This document shows positions 17,095 to 26,488 of a stretch of DNA of 64,000 nucleotides, one piece after another. Position numbers and translations under genes: made by a program. Numbering within the stretch: position 1 is the stretch's first letter; every line of letters begins with the position of its first letter. Location: assembly GCF_011769525.1 (NCBI RefSeq), contig NZ_CP050440.1, positions 1,489,501-1,553,500 of the forward strand, written 5' to 3'. Under the pieces are notes generated by a model. It was given only the letters and a program-made list of their open reading frames with translations. It was not told the DNA's origin and did no database searches. The stretch is from Tolypothrix sp. PCC 7910. Lineage in GTDB: Bacteria > Cyanobacteriota > Cyanobacteriia > Cyanobacteriales > Nostocaceae.

Positions 17095-17652
17095 TTATTC
17101 CCTGCCTAAATATTTATCGTCACGGGTATCTATCTTGATGCGTTCGCCTTGAGCAATAAACAAGGGAACCATGATAGTTGCACCAGTTTCTAAAGTTGCT
17201 GGTTTGGTACCACCTGTAGCAGTGTCACCTTTAACACCTGGGTCTGTTTGCACAACTTCTAAAACCACAGAGTTAGGCAATTCTACTTCTAGGACTTGCT
17301 CACCCCAACGAATGACGTTAACCTCCATACCTTCTTTGAGGTATTTTACGCGATCGCCAATTTGAGCAGCGCTTAATCTGCCTTCTTCGTAGCTTTCCAT
17401 ATCCATAAAGACGAATTCATCACCTTCTTTATAGGTATGCTGCATTGTGATTTTTTCTAGAGTTGCTTGCGGTACAGTTTCCCCTGCGCGGAAAGTTCTT
17501 TCTAGAACCTTGCCACTCTGGACATTTTTCAGCGTTGTCCGTACAAAGGCTGAGCCTTTACCTGGCTTAACGTGAAGGAAATCAATTACTCGCCATACAG
17601 ACCCATCTAAAACAATTGAGACACCGGGTCGAAAGTCGTTACTGGAGATCAT
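17095..17652 (-). CDS. efp: Elongation factor P
   Basis: A 185-residue EF-P that relieves ribosome stalling at polyproline. The KOW-like N-terminal domain reads [17 protein letters not shown] and carries the tip loop [12 protein letters not shown], whose Lys sits where many species modify EF-P. Two OB domains follow (the second near [18 protein letters not shown]). Length and all three domains are as expected. The gene is upstream of accB on the same strand with a 106-bp gap holding a hairpin. Confidence 0.97.
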   Translation of the reverse strand: MISSNDFRPGVSIVLDGSVWRVIDFLHVKPGKGSAFVRTTLKNVQSGKVLERTFRAGETVPQATLEKITMQHTYKEGDEFVFMDMESYEEGRLSAAQIGDRVKYLKEGMEVNVIRWGEQVLEVELPNSVVLEVVQTDPGVKGDTATGGTKPATLETGATIMVPLFIAQGERIKIDTRDDKYLGRE

Positions 17653-17704
17653 GAAGCTTTCAAATTTTGGAAGACAATCGGCATTTATTGTACCCCTCTA
17701 GGGT

Positions 17705-17900
17705 CGTCATTGGTTATTAGTCATGGGAATTGGGCATTGGGTAATGGGTAATGGGCATTGGGTAATGGGTAATGGGCATTGGGTAATTGGTGTTTGTCAT
17801 TAATTATTTCTCCCCTGCTCCCTGCTCCCTACCCCCTTGCCTCGTCCCCAATCCCTAATCCCTAATCCCCTAATCCCCAATCCCTAATCCGTAGTCCCTA
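17705..17900. repeat. Short tandem repeats, GGGTAATG and CCCTAATC families
   Basis: About 200 bp between efp and the cyclophilin gene is mainly TTGGGTAATGGGTAATGGGC units (17715-17790) followed by CTCCCTG and TAATCCC units (17815-17900). Together these repeats fill the divergent promoter region. Confidence 0.88.
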
Positions 17901-17967
17901 ATACTGTGGGAAGATAATTTATGGGTTATGTCCAGTCAACAATTTGATGCTGCATTTAAGCCATACC

Positions 17968-19074
17968 ATGTTTAACTTATTAAAATCCTGGCTGAAGAAC
18001 AGCCTCATGGCAATACTGCTGGTAACAATATTTTTAGGCATAAGTACAGCTGCGTGGACTCCCTCCAGTAGCGCCGCCCTACCAGCGGGGAATGCAATCA
18101 CTGACGGCAGATCTCTGTTGCGGTATGCACTCCCGATAAATAATGAACCTGTGCGGCAACTGCAAGCCAGTTTAGAAGATATTTCCAACCAACTGCGGGC
18201 AAATCGGCGGTGGAGTGCTATCTCTAAAGACTTAAGCAAAGCATCACGGTCTCTTGATCAATCCTCCAAAATCCTAGCAAGCGTTCCCGAAGAACGCCAA
18301 CCCCAAGCCGAAGCTTGGATTAAGGAATTACAATCAGGCGTGAATAATTTACAGGAATTAGTCAAAGTCAAGGATAAAGAAAAAATCCAAGCTGAACGCA
18401 ATAAACTCCTGAACATCGTGAATCTTCTAGAAGAGTCAATGGTGAAGGAATTTCCTTTTGAAGTACCTCAGGATTACAGTAACCTACCTCAACTCAAAGG
18501 TAGAGCTACTGTAGATATCAAAACCAACAAAGGAAACCTTACCGTTGTGGTAGATGGTTATAGCGCCCCTGTAACTGCTGGTAACTTTGTGGATTTGGTA
18601 CAACGTGGTTTTTATAATGGTTTAGAATTCACCCGTTCGGAAGAATCTTACTTTTTGCAAACTGGCGATCCACCAGGAAAAGATGTAGGTTTTATTGATC
18701 CCAAAACTGGGAAATACCGTGCTATTCCTTTAGAAATATTGGTACAAGGCGATAAAGCTCCCACATATGGCATCACTTTGGAAGATGCTGGACGTTACCT
18801 CGATATGCCTGTTCTGCCATTTTCTTCTTTTGGTGCAGTAGTCATGGCCCGTCCGGAAACTCAGGTCAATGGAGCTTCCTCACAATTTTTCTTTTTCCTG
18901 TTTGAACCAGAACTCACCCCAGCCGGACGTAATCTCTTAGATGGTCGTTACGCCGTTTTTGGTTATTTAACTGAGGGTAAAGAAGTTTTGGACATCCTCA
19001 AGGCGGGTGACAAAATTGAGTCTGCTACCGTCGTTCAAGGAATAGAAAATTTAGTGCAGCCAGAAGCCGCATGA
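17968..19074 (+). CDS. Peptidyl-prolyl isomerase, cyclophilin type, CYP38/TLP40-like
   Basis: About 368 residues. A signal peptide (MFNLLKSWLKNSL, then LLVTIFLGISTA, with Ala residues after) sends it to the periplasm or thylakoid lumen. Residues about 40-170 are a helical bundle (LRYALPINNEPVRQLQASLE, later PQAEAWIKELQSGVNNLQEL) as in plant CYP38, and the cyclophilin-like barrel follows (ATVDIKTNKGNLTV to QFFFFLFEPELTP, YAVFGYLTEG). Plant homologues assist photosystem II assembly; a similar role is inferred. ATG 17968 is preferred; upstream in-frame ATG 17947 and TTG 17944 are possible. Confidence 0.85.
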   Translation: MFNLLKSWLKNSLMAILLVTIFLGISTAAWTPSSSAALPAGNAITDGRSLLRYALPINNEPVRQLQASLEDISNQLRANRRWSAISKDLSKASRSLDQSSKILASVPEERQPQAEAWIKELQSGVNNLQELVKVKDKEKIQAERNKLLNIVNLLEESMVKEFPFEVPQDYSNLPQLKGRATVDIKTNKGNLTVVVDGYSAPVTAGNFVDLVQRGFYNGLEFTRSEESYFLQTGDPPGKDVGFIDPKTGKYRAIPLEILVQGDKAPTYGITLEDAGRYLDMPVLPFSSFGAVVMARPETQVNGASSQFFFFLFEPELTPAGRNLLDGRYAVFGYLTEGKEVLDILKAGDKIESATVVQGIENLVQPEAA

Positions 19075-19077
19075 ATT

Positions 19078-19152
19078 AAGGATAAAGTCTGAAGTCTGAA
19101 GTCTGAAGTAATACTATTTCAGTCTTCAGCTTTCATACTTTAGCCTTCAAGT
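19078..19152. repeat. Short repeats AGTCTGA and TTCAGTC
   Basis: AAGTCTGAAGTCTGAAGTCTG is followed by its near inverse (TCAGTCTTCAGC) between the convergent cyclophilin and Uma2 genes. The two halves could fold into a hairpin that ends both transcripts. Confidence 0.6.
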
Positions 19153-19725
19153 AAGATTTCCCGAACTCAACACTCGATCAACTGTAATTGTTAATTCGGG
19201 AAAAGTCTGCGATACAATCTGCTGAGAGCCAGTAAATACAGTCTCTTCATAAAGTCCTTCTTCCAGCAATAAAACCGTAATTTTCGCCATTAAGGGGTCT
19301 ACAATCCAATACTCTGGTACTTCCAAAGCAGCGTATTCAGAGCGTTTATAGCGATAGTCTCGTTTCACTGAATCTGGACTAACTACCTCTACAATAAACA
19401 ATGGCGGTGACTGAAATACTAATGACACATTCATCAATTCTTTTGCTTGCTCCAGCGTCACCACAGATAAATCAGTCAATCTAGATTTATTTCTACCTGT
19501 TCTCACGCCGCTTTCTCGAAAACACAGCCAAGGCAAATTCAACCTTTTGATTTCTGATTTCAACAAAGTATCCAAGAAATCCACAATCAAGAAATGTTCA
19601 ATTGTTGGTGGGTTCATTAGCTCTAACCTGCCATCCACCAGTTCATAATGAAAACCTGTACCATCATCATAGGTTAAGTACTCTTCAAAAGTGATACTGG
19701 TTACTGGTGTAGTGACCATCTCCAC
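19147..19725 (-). CDS. Uma2 family (DUF820) PD-(D/E)XK nuclease-fold protein
   Basis: A 192-residue protein of the family that is greatly expanded in cyanobacteria. The nuclease-like core is visible: ITFEEYLTYDDGTGFHYELV, DGRLELMNPPTIEH, TDLSVVTLEQA (Asp), PPLFIVEVVSPDS (Glu) and DYRYKRSEYAALEVPEYWIV (Lys), giving the D-ExK arrangement. Substrate and role of the family are unknown; some copies are associated with mobile DNA. It stands alone, convergent with the cyclophilin gene. Confidence 0.9.
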   Translation of the reverse strand: MEMVTTPVTSITFEEYLTYDDGTGFHYELVDGRLELMNPPTIEHFLIVDFLDTLLKSEIKRLNLPWLCFRESGVRTGRNKSRLTDLSVVTLEQAKELMNVSLVFQSPPLFIVEVVSPDSVKRDYRYKRSEYAALEVPEYWIVDPLMAKITVLLLEEGLYEETVFTGSQQIVSQTFPELTITVDRVLSSGNLT

Positions 19726-19811
19726 TAACTCCTAGACAATACCCTTATCGTAACTGTAACTAGCCATTCTTTCCGGCTTACACCAGGATAGATACAACTT
19801 TTGTCGTGATG

Positions 19812-19976
19812 TCAAGGGTCAAGAGTCAAGGGTCAAAAGTCAAAAGTTATTTTTACTCTTTCTTCTGGTGTCTCATTACCCATTATCCAATCCCTAATCC
19901 CCAGTCCCCATTACCCCTTATCCCCAGAGGGGGCCCCGAGTTCCCCAATCCCCAATCCCCAATCCCCAACCCCACC
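19812..19976. repeat. Repeats upstream of thiL, including a 51-bp element shared with 42039-42089
   Basis: GTCAAGGGTCAAAAGTC units (19812-19850) are followed by CCCAATCC units. Positions 19906-19956 (CCCCATTACCCCTTATCCCC, then AGAGGGGGCCCCGAG, then TTCCCCAATCCCCAAT) are identical to 42039-42089. The block is open in the thiL frame but is rejected as coding. Confidence 0.9.
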
Positions 19977-21014
19977 GTGAACAATGAGTCATCTTCCTTG
20001 CAAGTAAAAGACATTGGCGAACAAGGTCTGTTAGCCATATTGCAGCGCTTTTGCCCTCAAGAAATTATTGGCGATGATGCAGCCGTGCTTGTCACTACAC
20101 CAGAACAATCTTTGGTGGTGACAACAGATGTCTTAGTTGATAATGTGCATTTTAGTCATGTCACTACTTCTCCAGAAGATGCAGGCTGGCGGGCGGCGGC
20201 GGCTAATTTATCAGATTTAGCAGCGATGGGTGCCACACCTCTGGGGATCACTGTAGGATTGGGTCTTCCAGGAGATATCAGCGTCAGTTGGGTTGAGCGC
20301 TTGTACCAAGGAATGACAGAATGCTTGCAAAAGTACAATACTCCTATTGTGGGTGGTGATATTGTGCGATCGCCTGTTACTACTTTGTCAATTACCGCTT
20401 TTGGTCAAGCCCATCCCAGTCAAATTATCCGTCGCTCTGCTGCACAAGTAGGAGATGCGATCGCCATCACAGGTATACATGGAGCCTCTCGTGCAGGCTT
20501 AGAGCTGCTTTTACATCCCGAAAGAGGACAAAACCTCAAAGATGCAGATAAGGCGGCTTTAATCACCGCACACCAGCGTCCCCAGCCACGATTAGATATC
20601 TTATCCATCCTCTGGAATATCTTCAATTCCCAATCCCAAATCCCAAATCTAAAATCTAAAATTGCTGTTGCTGGGATGGACAGCAGCGATGGTTTGGCAG
20701 ATGCAGTTTTACAAATCTGTCGTGCTAGTAATGTTGGTGCTATTCTCGAAGCCAAGCAAATTCCTGTACCACCAGCATTTACTCACTGGCTCACCCCAGA
20801 ACAAGCTATAAATTACGCCTTATACGGCGGCGAAGATTTTGAATTAGTGCTGTGTTTACCAGCAGATGCAGCATCTGCTTTAGTCGCACAAATAGGTCAA
20901 GATGCAGCAATTATTGGCAAAATTACATCAGGAACAAAAGTACTATTACACCATGAGGATACAGAAATCCCTGACCAAACTTTAAATTTTAGTCAGGGAT
21001 TTCAACATTTTTAG
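19977..21014 (+). CDS. thiL: Thiamine-monophosphate kinase
   Basis: About 345 residues starting at GTG 19977. The enzyme phosphorylates thiamine monophosphate to thiamine diphosphate, using ATP. Motifs: IGDDAAVL near the start, the metal-binding VTTDVLVDNVHF, AAANLSDLAAMGATP, IVGGDIVRSP, AGMDSSDGLADAV and YGGEDFEL. The open frame runs on upstream for 57 more codons, but these are translated intergenic repeats. Inside the gene, residues about 215-228 (FNSQSQIPNLKSKI) are coded by repeat-type DNA (CCCAAATCT, then AAATCTAAAATCTAAAATTG) that matches the intergenic repeat at 6434, an apparent in-frame insertion. Confidence 0.92.
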   Translation: MNNESSSLQVKDIGEQGLLAILQRFCPQEIIGDDAAVLVTTPEQSLVVTTDVLVDNVHFSHVTTSPEDAGWRAAAANLSDLAAMGATPLGITVGLGLPGDISVSWVERLYQGMTECLQKYNTPIVGGDIVRSPVTTLSITAFGQAHPSQIIRRSAAQVGDAIAITGIHGASRAGLELLLHPERGQNLKDADKAALITAHQRPQPRLDILSILWNIFNSQSQIPNLKSKIAVAGMDSSDGLADAVLQICRASNVGAILEAKQIPVPPAFTHWLTPEQAINYALYGGEDFELVLCLPADAASALVAQIGQDAAIIGKITSGTKVLLHHEDTEIPDQTLNFSQGFQHF

Positions 21015-21016
21015 TC

Positions 21017-21066
21017 AGTTGTCATTTGTTTAATTACCAATGACTAATGACAAATAACCAATGACA
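21017..21066. repeat. Short tandem repeats, TGACAAA family
   Basis: GTCATTTG and AATGACAAAT units between the convergent thiL and gap2 genes. Confidence 0.8.
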
Positions 21067-21068
21067 AA

Positions 21069-22082
21069 TTACTGCCATTTTACAGCTACTAGTTCCGCCA
21101 AATCCAGAACTCGTTGGCTATAACCCCACTCGTTATCGTACCAAGCCATGACTTTTACTAGGTCATTACCCATCACCATAGTCAGGCTAGCATCAATAAT
21201 TGAAGAAGCATCAGTACCTTGGTAATCAGATGATACTAGCTGTAATTCGCTGTAATCCAAAATCCCTTTGAGTGGCCCTTCAGAAGCATCTTTAAGGGCT
21301 TGATTAACTTCTTCAGTAATAGTACGCTTCTCAACCTGAACTACGAAATCTACCATTGAGACGTTTGGGGTAGGTACACGTAAGGCAACGCCATTCAGCT
21401 TGCCTTTCAGGTCTGGGAGAACTAAAGCTACTGCCTTTGCTGCACCAGTAGAGGTCGGTACAATGTTGATGGCGGCTGCCCTAGCACGGCGGACATCGCG
21501 GTGAGAAGCGTCTAGCAAGCGCTGGTCACCTGTGTAGCTGTGAGTAGTAGTCATCGTACCTTTGATGATGCCAAATTTTTCATTCAAAACTTTGGCGATC
21601 GGAGCCAAGCAATTTGTGGTACAGCTAGCGTTACTGATGATGTGGTGTTTGTTGTGGTCATAATCGTGATGATTCACACCAACCACAAAAGTACCATCTT
21701 CATTTTTTCCAGGAGCAGTGATCAAAACTTTTTTGGCTCCAGCATTAACGTGCTTGAGCGCTCCTTCTTTGCTGGTGAAAACACCTGTTGCTTCGATAAT
21801 TAGGTCAATTCCCCAATCTCTCCAGGGCAAGTTTTCTGGATTGCGATCGGATACACATTTAATTGTTTTACCGTTAACGATGATAGAGTTATCATCTGCT
21901 GAAATGTCAACATCCTTTAACTTTCCTAACATCGAGTCATACTTCAGCAGGTGAGCGTTAGTTCTCGGGTCGGATGTGTCGTTGATAGCTACAAGGTCGA
22001 TGTTGCTATTCTGTCTACCCACCCAACAGCGTGCAAAGTTGCGCCCAATTCGCCCAAAACCGTTGATTGCGACTCTAATCAC
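21069..22082 (-). CDS. gap2: Glyceraldehyde-3-phosphate dehydrogenase, Gap2 type
   Basis: A 337-residue type I GAPDH. The NAD(P)-binding start [15 protein letters not shown], the catalytic Cys in [16 protein letters not shown], the base-pairing His in [10 protein letters not shown], and substrate-binding [11 protein letters not shown] and [12 protein letters not shown] are all present. The start [10 protein letters not shown] and [17 protein letters not shown] match the cyanobacterial Gap2 class, which uses NADPH in the Calvin cycle and works in gluconeogenesis; that subclass call rests on resemblance. It is convergent with thiL. Confidence 0.93.
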   Translation of the reverse strand: MIRVAINGFGRIGRNFARCWVGRQNSNIDLVAINDTSDPRTNAHLLKYDSMLGKLKDVDISADDNSIIVNGKTIKCVSDRNPENLPWRDWGIDLIIEATGVFTSKEGALKHVNAGAKKVLITAPGKNEDGTFVVGVNHHDYDHNKHHIISNASCTTNCLAPIAKVLNEKFGIIKGTMTTTHSYTGDQRLLDASHRDVRRARAAAINIVPTSTGAAKAVALVLPDLKGKLNGVALRVPTPNVSMVDFVVQVEKRTITEEVNQALKDASEGPLKGILDYSELQLVSSDYQGTDASSIIDASLTMVMGNDLVKVMAWYDNEWGYSQRVLDLAELVAVKWQ

Positions 22083-22208
22083 AGTGTCTTGCCCTCTGTA
22101 TTTATGCCTATAAGTTTATATCGTTGACCCCAATCATATCGCAAAGGGGGGGAGCATTTATAACCACAAAGTGTTAGATCCAGAAAAAAACACATAATTT
22201 ATTCAGAT

Positions 22209-22826
22209 TTATTTTGTGTAAAGGTTGTGAGCAGCAATGTACAACCGTACCGGCTCTGCAACTAAATATCTAATAGATTGGCGAGCGCGAATTAATTGGC
22301 GAATTAGACTTGACGAAACTCCAACTAAAGGTATATGCAGTAGTTGCCAGTGAATGCTGATTGACTGATTTCTTAGTTCGTGCTCGACTTGCTTGCAGAT
22401 TAACTCACTTTGAGCTATATTCTCACCACCAAGGAGTCTGGGTGCAATCAACCAATCACACATTTGTGTGAGTTCATGTCTACGGTGCCAACGAGGTAAG
22501 GTTTGGAAAGTATCTAAACCCACAATCCAGTACCAGTGAGTATTAGGGTAGTCAGCAGCTAAATTGATCAGGGTGTTGATGGCGTAGGATGTTTCAGGGG
22601 TATTTACTTCAATTAGTGAAACTGTAAAAGCTGGGTTGTCTTTTGTAGCTAACTTCAGCATTTCTAAGCGATGCTTAAACGCAACCGCTTGTTTATGAGG
22701 AGGATTTAGTGATGGTACCCAAATTATCTGTTCTACAGGTACTTGATGCAAAGCTGTTTCGGCTATGAGCAAGTGTCCCCAATGAACAGGATCAAATGTG
22801 CCACCAAAAATTGCTAGTTGCTGCAT
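22209..22826 (-). CDS. nadD: Nicotinate-nucleotide adenylyltransferase
   Basis: A 205-residue enzyme that joins ATP and nicotinate mononucleotide to make deamido-NAD. The nucleotidyltransferase signature FGGTFDPVHWGHLLIAE (with HxGH) lies at the N-terminus, followed by WVPSLNPPHKQ, IVGLDTFQTLPRWHRRHEL and GVSSSLIRQLIR, the ISSTxIR-like motif. Length is as expected. It lies 127 bp from gap2 on the same strand and divergently from murC. Confidence 0.93.
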   Translation of the reverse strand: MQQLAIFGGTFDPVHWGHLLIAETALHQVPVEQIIWVPSLNPPHKQAVAFKHRLEMLKLATKDNPAFTVSLIEVNTPETSYAINTLINLAADYPNTHWYWIVGLDTFQTLPRWHRRHELTQMCDWLIAPRLLGGENIAQSELICKQVEHELRNQSISIHWQLLHIPLVGVSSSLIRQLIRARQSIRYLVAEPVRLYIAAHNLYTK

Positions 22827-22873
22827 CCACTTAAGTTCGTAATTCTATTCAATTTCAGAAAAGTTTCATTATC

Positions 22874-22957
22874 AATGTACTATTGTAGTCAACTCAAGCC
22901 TAAGGTTTATGTCATTTAAAAGCACCTTAACCAGAAATGTACTATTGTAGCCAACTC
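22874..22957. repeat. Duplicated 22-bp motif upstream of nadD and murC
   Basis: AATGTACTATTGTAGTCAAC-TC (22874-22895) and AATGTACTATTGTAGCCAAC-TC (22936-22957) differ by one base and start 62 bp apart (about six helical turns). They lie in the divergent nadD-murC promoter region and could be paired regulator sites. Confidence 0.5.
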
Positions 22958-23231
22958 TAGTAAGGACAAGAAAAATATGTATTTCTCATTACAAGAATTT
23001 CTTTCCCGATGTGGCGGAAATTTTCCGAATAATCATAAGATAAACTTCAGAAATTAAAAAAACCTCTAACGAAGGTAAAATCATTCTCAACAAAAAAAAG
23101 CAGAGGGGAAAAATTTACGAAAACTCAAAAATTAAATACATACAGGAGTAGTTACAGTAAAAATCAAATTCCTGTTATGATACGCGTGTCATTTGTGATT
23201 ATGGTGTGGTGTGGTGTAAGAGGAGTAATCA

Positions 23232-24695
23232 ATGAGTAATAATTCTGTAGATTTTAGCGGTAGACCATTTCATTTCATTGGGATCGGCGGTATAGGAATG
23301 TCTGCTTTGGCATACGTTCTTGCTAAACGTCAATTACCAGTATCAGGTTCCGATTTACGACCAAATCATATAACGCGAAAATTAGAATCTATCGGCACAC
23401 ATATTTTTAGTAGACAAGAAGCAAGTAATCTCGAATTATTTCGACCTCTAGTATCGTCAGGAGTAGGATTAAACTCACGCTTAGAATCACATGGCAATAC
23501 CAACACAATACTGCCGCAAGTAATTTGTTCAACAGCAATTAACACCACTAATTTAGAATACAAAGCAGCCCTAGAATTGGGATGCCCAATTTTACATCGT
23601 TCAGATGTACTAGCTGCCTTAATTGCCGATTACCACAGCATTGCTGTAGCTGGCACCCACGGTAAAACTACAACCAGTAGTATGATTGGCTATATGCTGC
23701 TGCAAGCTGGTTTAGATCCAACTATTTTAGTGGGTGGCGAAGTCAATGCTTGGGAAGGCAATGCCAGATTGGGAGAAAGCCAGTATTTAGTAGCAGAAGC
23801 AGATGAATCAGATGGTTCTTTAGTAAAACACGCTCCAGCAATTGGCGTGATTACTAATATTGAACTGGATCATCCTGATCATTATGAAACATTAGAGGAA
23901 GTTGTTGATATTTTTCAAAAGTTTGCTCAAGGATGCCAAACCTTAGTAGGTAGCATTGATTGTGCAACAGTACGCGATCGCCTAAAACCAACGATCACCT
24001 ACAGCCTACACACTGATACCAATGCTGACTATACTGTCACTAATATTGACTATCGTGCTGATGGCACCACTGCCTTAGTTTGGGAACGCGGCAAAGCTTT
24101 AGGAATGTTGAATTTGCGACTGCTCGGTCGGCACAACCTCAGCAACGCTCTAGCATCTGTAGCTGTCGGTCGATTTGTAGGATTAGAATTTGGGGAAATT
24201 GCCAAAGGTATTGCCACCTTTGAAGGTGCAAGACGGCGCTTTGAGTTTCGAGGTGAAGTTGATGGTATCACCTTTATTGATGACTACGCTCATCACCCCA
24301 GCGAAATTCGTGCTACTCTAGCTGCGGCCCGCTTGCAAGCCAGACCAGGACAAAGAGTTGTGGCAATTTTCCAACCCCATCGCTATAGCCGCACACTGAC
24401 ATTTTTAGAAGAATTTGCAGAATCCTTTACTCATGCTGATTTGGTAGTGCTAACTGATATTTACAGTGCTGGAGAACCCAATTTAGGGCAGATCAGCGGT
24501 GAAATCTTGGCAGCAGCAATTGCAAAGCAGCATCCACAGGTTGTATATCAACCAACCTTAAGTTTAGTATGTGAATACCTACTTAAAGGCTTACGACCAG
24601 GGGATTTAGCGCTGTTTCTCGGTGCTGGAAACTTGAATCAGGCAATTCCTGATGTCATTGCTACACTGCGCGAACCAGCAACAGCCACATCTTAA
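23232..24695 (+). CDS. murC: UDP-N-acetylmuramate-L-alanine ligase
   Basis: A 487-residue cytoplasmic enzyme that adds L-Ala to UDP-MurNAc in peptidoglycan synthesis. The N-terminal Rossmann domain starts HFIGIGGIGMSALAYVL. The ATP loop is VAGTHGKTTTSSMIGYM, followed by EADESDGS, LDHPDHYETLEE, RLLGRHNLSNALAS, DDYAHHPSEIRATL and FQPHRYSRT. ATG 23232 has a strong ribosome binding site (AAGAGGAG, 7 bases upstream). It is followed by murB on the same strand, the usual cyanobacterial order. Confidence 0.96.
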   Translation: MSNNSVDFSGRPFHFIGIGGIGMSALAYVLAKRQLPVSGSDLRPNHITRKLESIGTHIFSRQEASNLELFRPLVSSGVGLNSRLESHGNTNTILPQVICSTAINTTNLEYKAALELGCPILHRSDVLAALIADYHSIAVAGTHGKTTTSSMIGYMLLQAGLDPTILVGGEVNAWEGNARLGESQYLVAEADESDGSLVKHAPAIGVITNIELDHPDHYETLEEVVDIFQKFAQGCQTLVGSIDCATVRDRLKPTITYSLHTDTNADYTVTNIDYRADGTTALVWERGKALGMLNLRLLGRHNLSNALASVAVGRFVGLEFGEIAKGIATFEGARRRFEFRGEVDGITFIDDYAHHPSEIRATLAAARLQARPGQRVVAIFQPHRYSRTLTFLEEFAESFTHADLVVLTDIYSAGEPNLGQISGEILAAAIAKQHPQVVYQPTLSLVCEYLLKGLRPGDLALFLGAGNLNQAIPDVIATLREPATATS

Positions 24696-24826
24696 TTGTT
24701 GACACTGGCTAGGTTTGATTTGGGAAACAACTGTCTTGTTACCCTGCAATCTTTTCTCAAAATTTCATAGTACAGCCGTACTGTTACGGCGGAAAAATGT
24801 AAAAATTTCACTTAATCGACCGAAAG

Positions 24827-25825
24827 ATGACAATCTCCCAGGCAGCTGGCAGCGTCTGCACAGTTTCTACTTTAACCTCAGAGAAACAGGAAACAGCTAA
24901 TTCCGTCAATAGTCAGGTAATTTGCTTGCCTGACACTGATTGTGCAATCAAATCCCAAGCTTCCTTGTCAGCGTTTACTTCCTATAGGGTGGGTGGGGCT
25001 GCTGAATGGTATGTTGCCCCCCGCAACTTAGAAGCACTGCAAGCAAGCATGAAGTATGCAAAAGAACATGAGATTCCAGTGACGATACTGGGTGCAGGTT
25101 CTAATTTATTAGTAAGCGATCGCGGTTTACCAGGCTTAGTAATTGCTACTCGTCATCTAAGATATAGTCACTTTGACCCAGCAACAGGGCAATTAACCGT
25201 TGCTGCAGGGGAATCAATTCCCAGCTTGGCATGGCAAGCCGCAGATTTAGGCTGGGAAGGTCTAGAGTGGGCTGTTGGCATCCCTGGAACCGTTGGGGGC
25301 GCTGTTGTCATGAATGCTGGGGCACACAATAGCTGTACCGCAGATATGTTAATCAGCGCTCAGGTATTGTCACCCGATGGCACCCTAGAAACTCTGACTC
25401 CAGAGGAGTTAGGTTATAGCTACCGCACTTCATTATTGCAAGGTAGCAATCGCATAGTCACTCAAGCTACCTTCCAACTACGCCCTGGTGCCGACCCCAC
25501 AAAAGTTATTGCCATTACCAAGGAACATAAACAGCACCGACTGAGCACCCAACCCTACAACTATCCTAGTTGTGGTAGCGTCTTCCGCAATCCCAAACCT
25601 TACTCAGCAGGCTGGTTAATAGAACAAACAGGGTTAAAAGGTTTCCAAATTGGGGGAGCACAAGTCGCATTACTCCATGCTAATTTTATCGTTAACCGTG
25701 GTGGGGCAAAAGCTAGCGATATCTTCTCCCTGATCCGTCATATTCAGCACAAAGTACAAGACCAGTGGTCAATTTGGTTAGAGCCAGAAGTCAAAATGCT
25801 CGGCGAGTTTCAGGCGGCTTGTTGA
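24827..25825 (+). CDS. murB: UDP-N-acetylenolpyruvoylglucosamine reductase
   Basis: A 332-residue FAD enzyme that reduces the enolpyruvyl group to make UDP-MurNAc. Motifs: [13 protein letters not shown], the FAD-binding [15 protein letters not shown] and [24 protein letters not shown], the catalytic Ser region [10 protein letters not shown], and the catalytic Glu in LEPEVKMLG. The first 40 or so residues are variable and may be partly untranslated. It lies 131 bp after murC. Confidence 0.95.
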   Translation: MTISQAAGSVCTVSTLTSEKQETANSVNSQVICLPDTDCAIKSQASLSAFTSYRVGGAAEWYVAPRNLEALQASMKYAKEHEIPVTILGAGSNLLVSDRGLPGLVIATRHLRYSHFDPATGQLTVAAGESIPSLAWQAADLGWEGLEWAVGIPGTVGGAVVMNAGAHNSCTADMLISAQVLSPDGTLETLTPEELGYSYRTSLLQGSNRIVTQATFQLRPGADPTKVIAITKEHKQHRLSTQPYNYPSCGSVFRNPKPYSAGWLIEQTGLKGFQIGGAQVALLHANFIVNRGGAKASDIFSLIRHIQHKVQDQWSIWLEPEVKMLGEFQAAC

Positions 25826-26048
25826 TCGGGAGAAATCCAGACTAGAGGCTAGTAGCGCTATGCGGAAGTCAAAGCTTTTTCCTAGTTGTGTGGACAAGAT
25901 CATCTTGAATTGCTAGCCCCTAGCTCCTTATCTCTAGCCCCTAATCCTAGTCCGTAGCATTAATTATGAGTAAAAAAAGAGGCAATTTGCCTACCGCATC
26001 TATAATTGAATTTGATTTGTTATTGAACGCACACGCGGACTATTTATT

Positions 26049-26396
26049 ATGACAGGAAAAGGACAGGGTTTTGGCTTTGGCTTGGGAAAAATGAAAGAAC
26101 TGGCCGAAGCTTTCAAAAAAGCGCAGCAAGTTCAAGAAGGCGCAAAGCGGCTCCAAGAAGAATTGGAGCAAATGGAGATTCAAGGAGAGTCTGGCGGTGG
26201 TCTAATCAAGGTAATTGTCAGCGGCAACCAAGAACCCAAGCGAGTGGAAATTTCTCCAGAAGCTTTGGGAGAAGGTGCAGAAGTACTGTCCGATTTGGTA
26301 ACAGTAGCCATGAAAGATGCCTACAACAAGTCCACAGCTACAATGCGGGAACGCATGGAAGATTTAACCAGTGGACTGGAACTACCTGGATTTTAG
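26049..26396 (+). CDS. YbaB/EbfC nucleoid-associated protein
   Basis: A 115-residue DNA-binding protein of the YbaB/EbfC family. The N-terminus [14 protein letters not shown] leads into a long helix ([20 protein letters not shown]), then a central sheet with [20 protein letters not shown] and a C-terminal helix. The family dimerises with helical arms and binds DNA, altering its shape. The gene stands alone, with repeats after it. Confidence 0.93.
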   Translation: MTGKGQGFGFGLGKMKELAEAFKKAQQVQEGAKRLQEELEQMEIQGESGGGLIKVIVSGNQEPKRVEISPEALGEGAEVLSDLVTVAMKDAYNKSTATMRERMEDLTSGLELPGF

Positions 26397-26482
26397 TCAC
26401 TAGTCATTAGTCATTAGTCATTAGTCCTAAATCATAATAGTTGTGGACAAATGACAAATGACTAAGGACAAAGGACAAAAGA
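26397..26482. repeat. Short tandem repeats, TCATTAG and TGACAAA families
   Basis: AGTCATTAGTCATTAG units then ACAAATGACTAAGGAC units fill the gap between ybaB and the phosphatase gene. Confidence 0.85.
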
Positions 26483-26488
26483 TATTTT

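Noticed and set aside
19806-19976. Longer N-terminus of ThiL (57 extra residues)
   Set aside because: This part translates intergenic repeats and has no ThiL motif. The GTG at 19977 fits the family's length.
24715-24900. 61-codon frame between murC and murB
   Set aside because: It overlaps the murB start and has no recognisable pattern or ribosome binding site.
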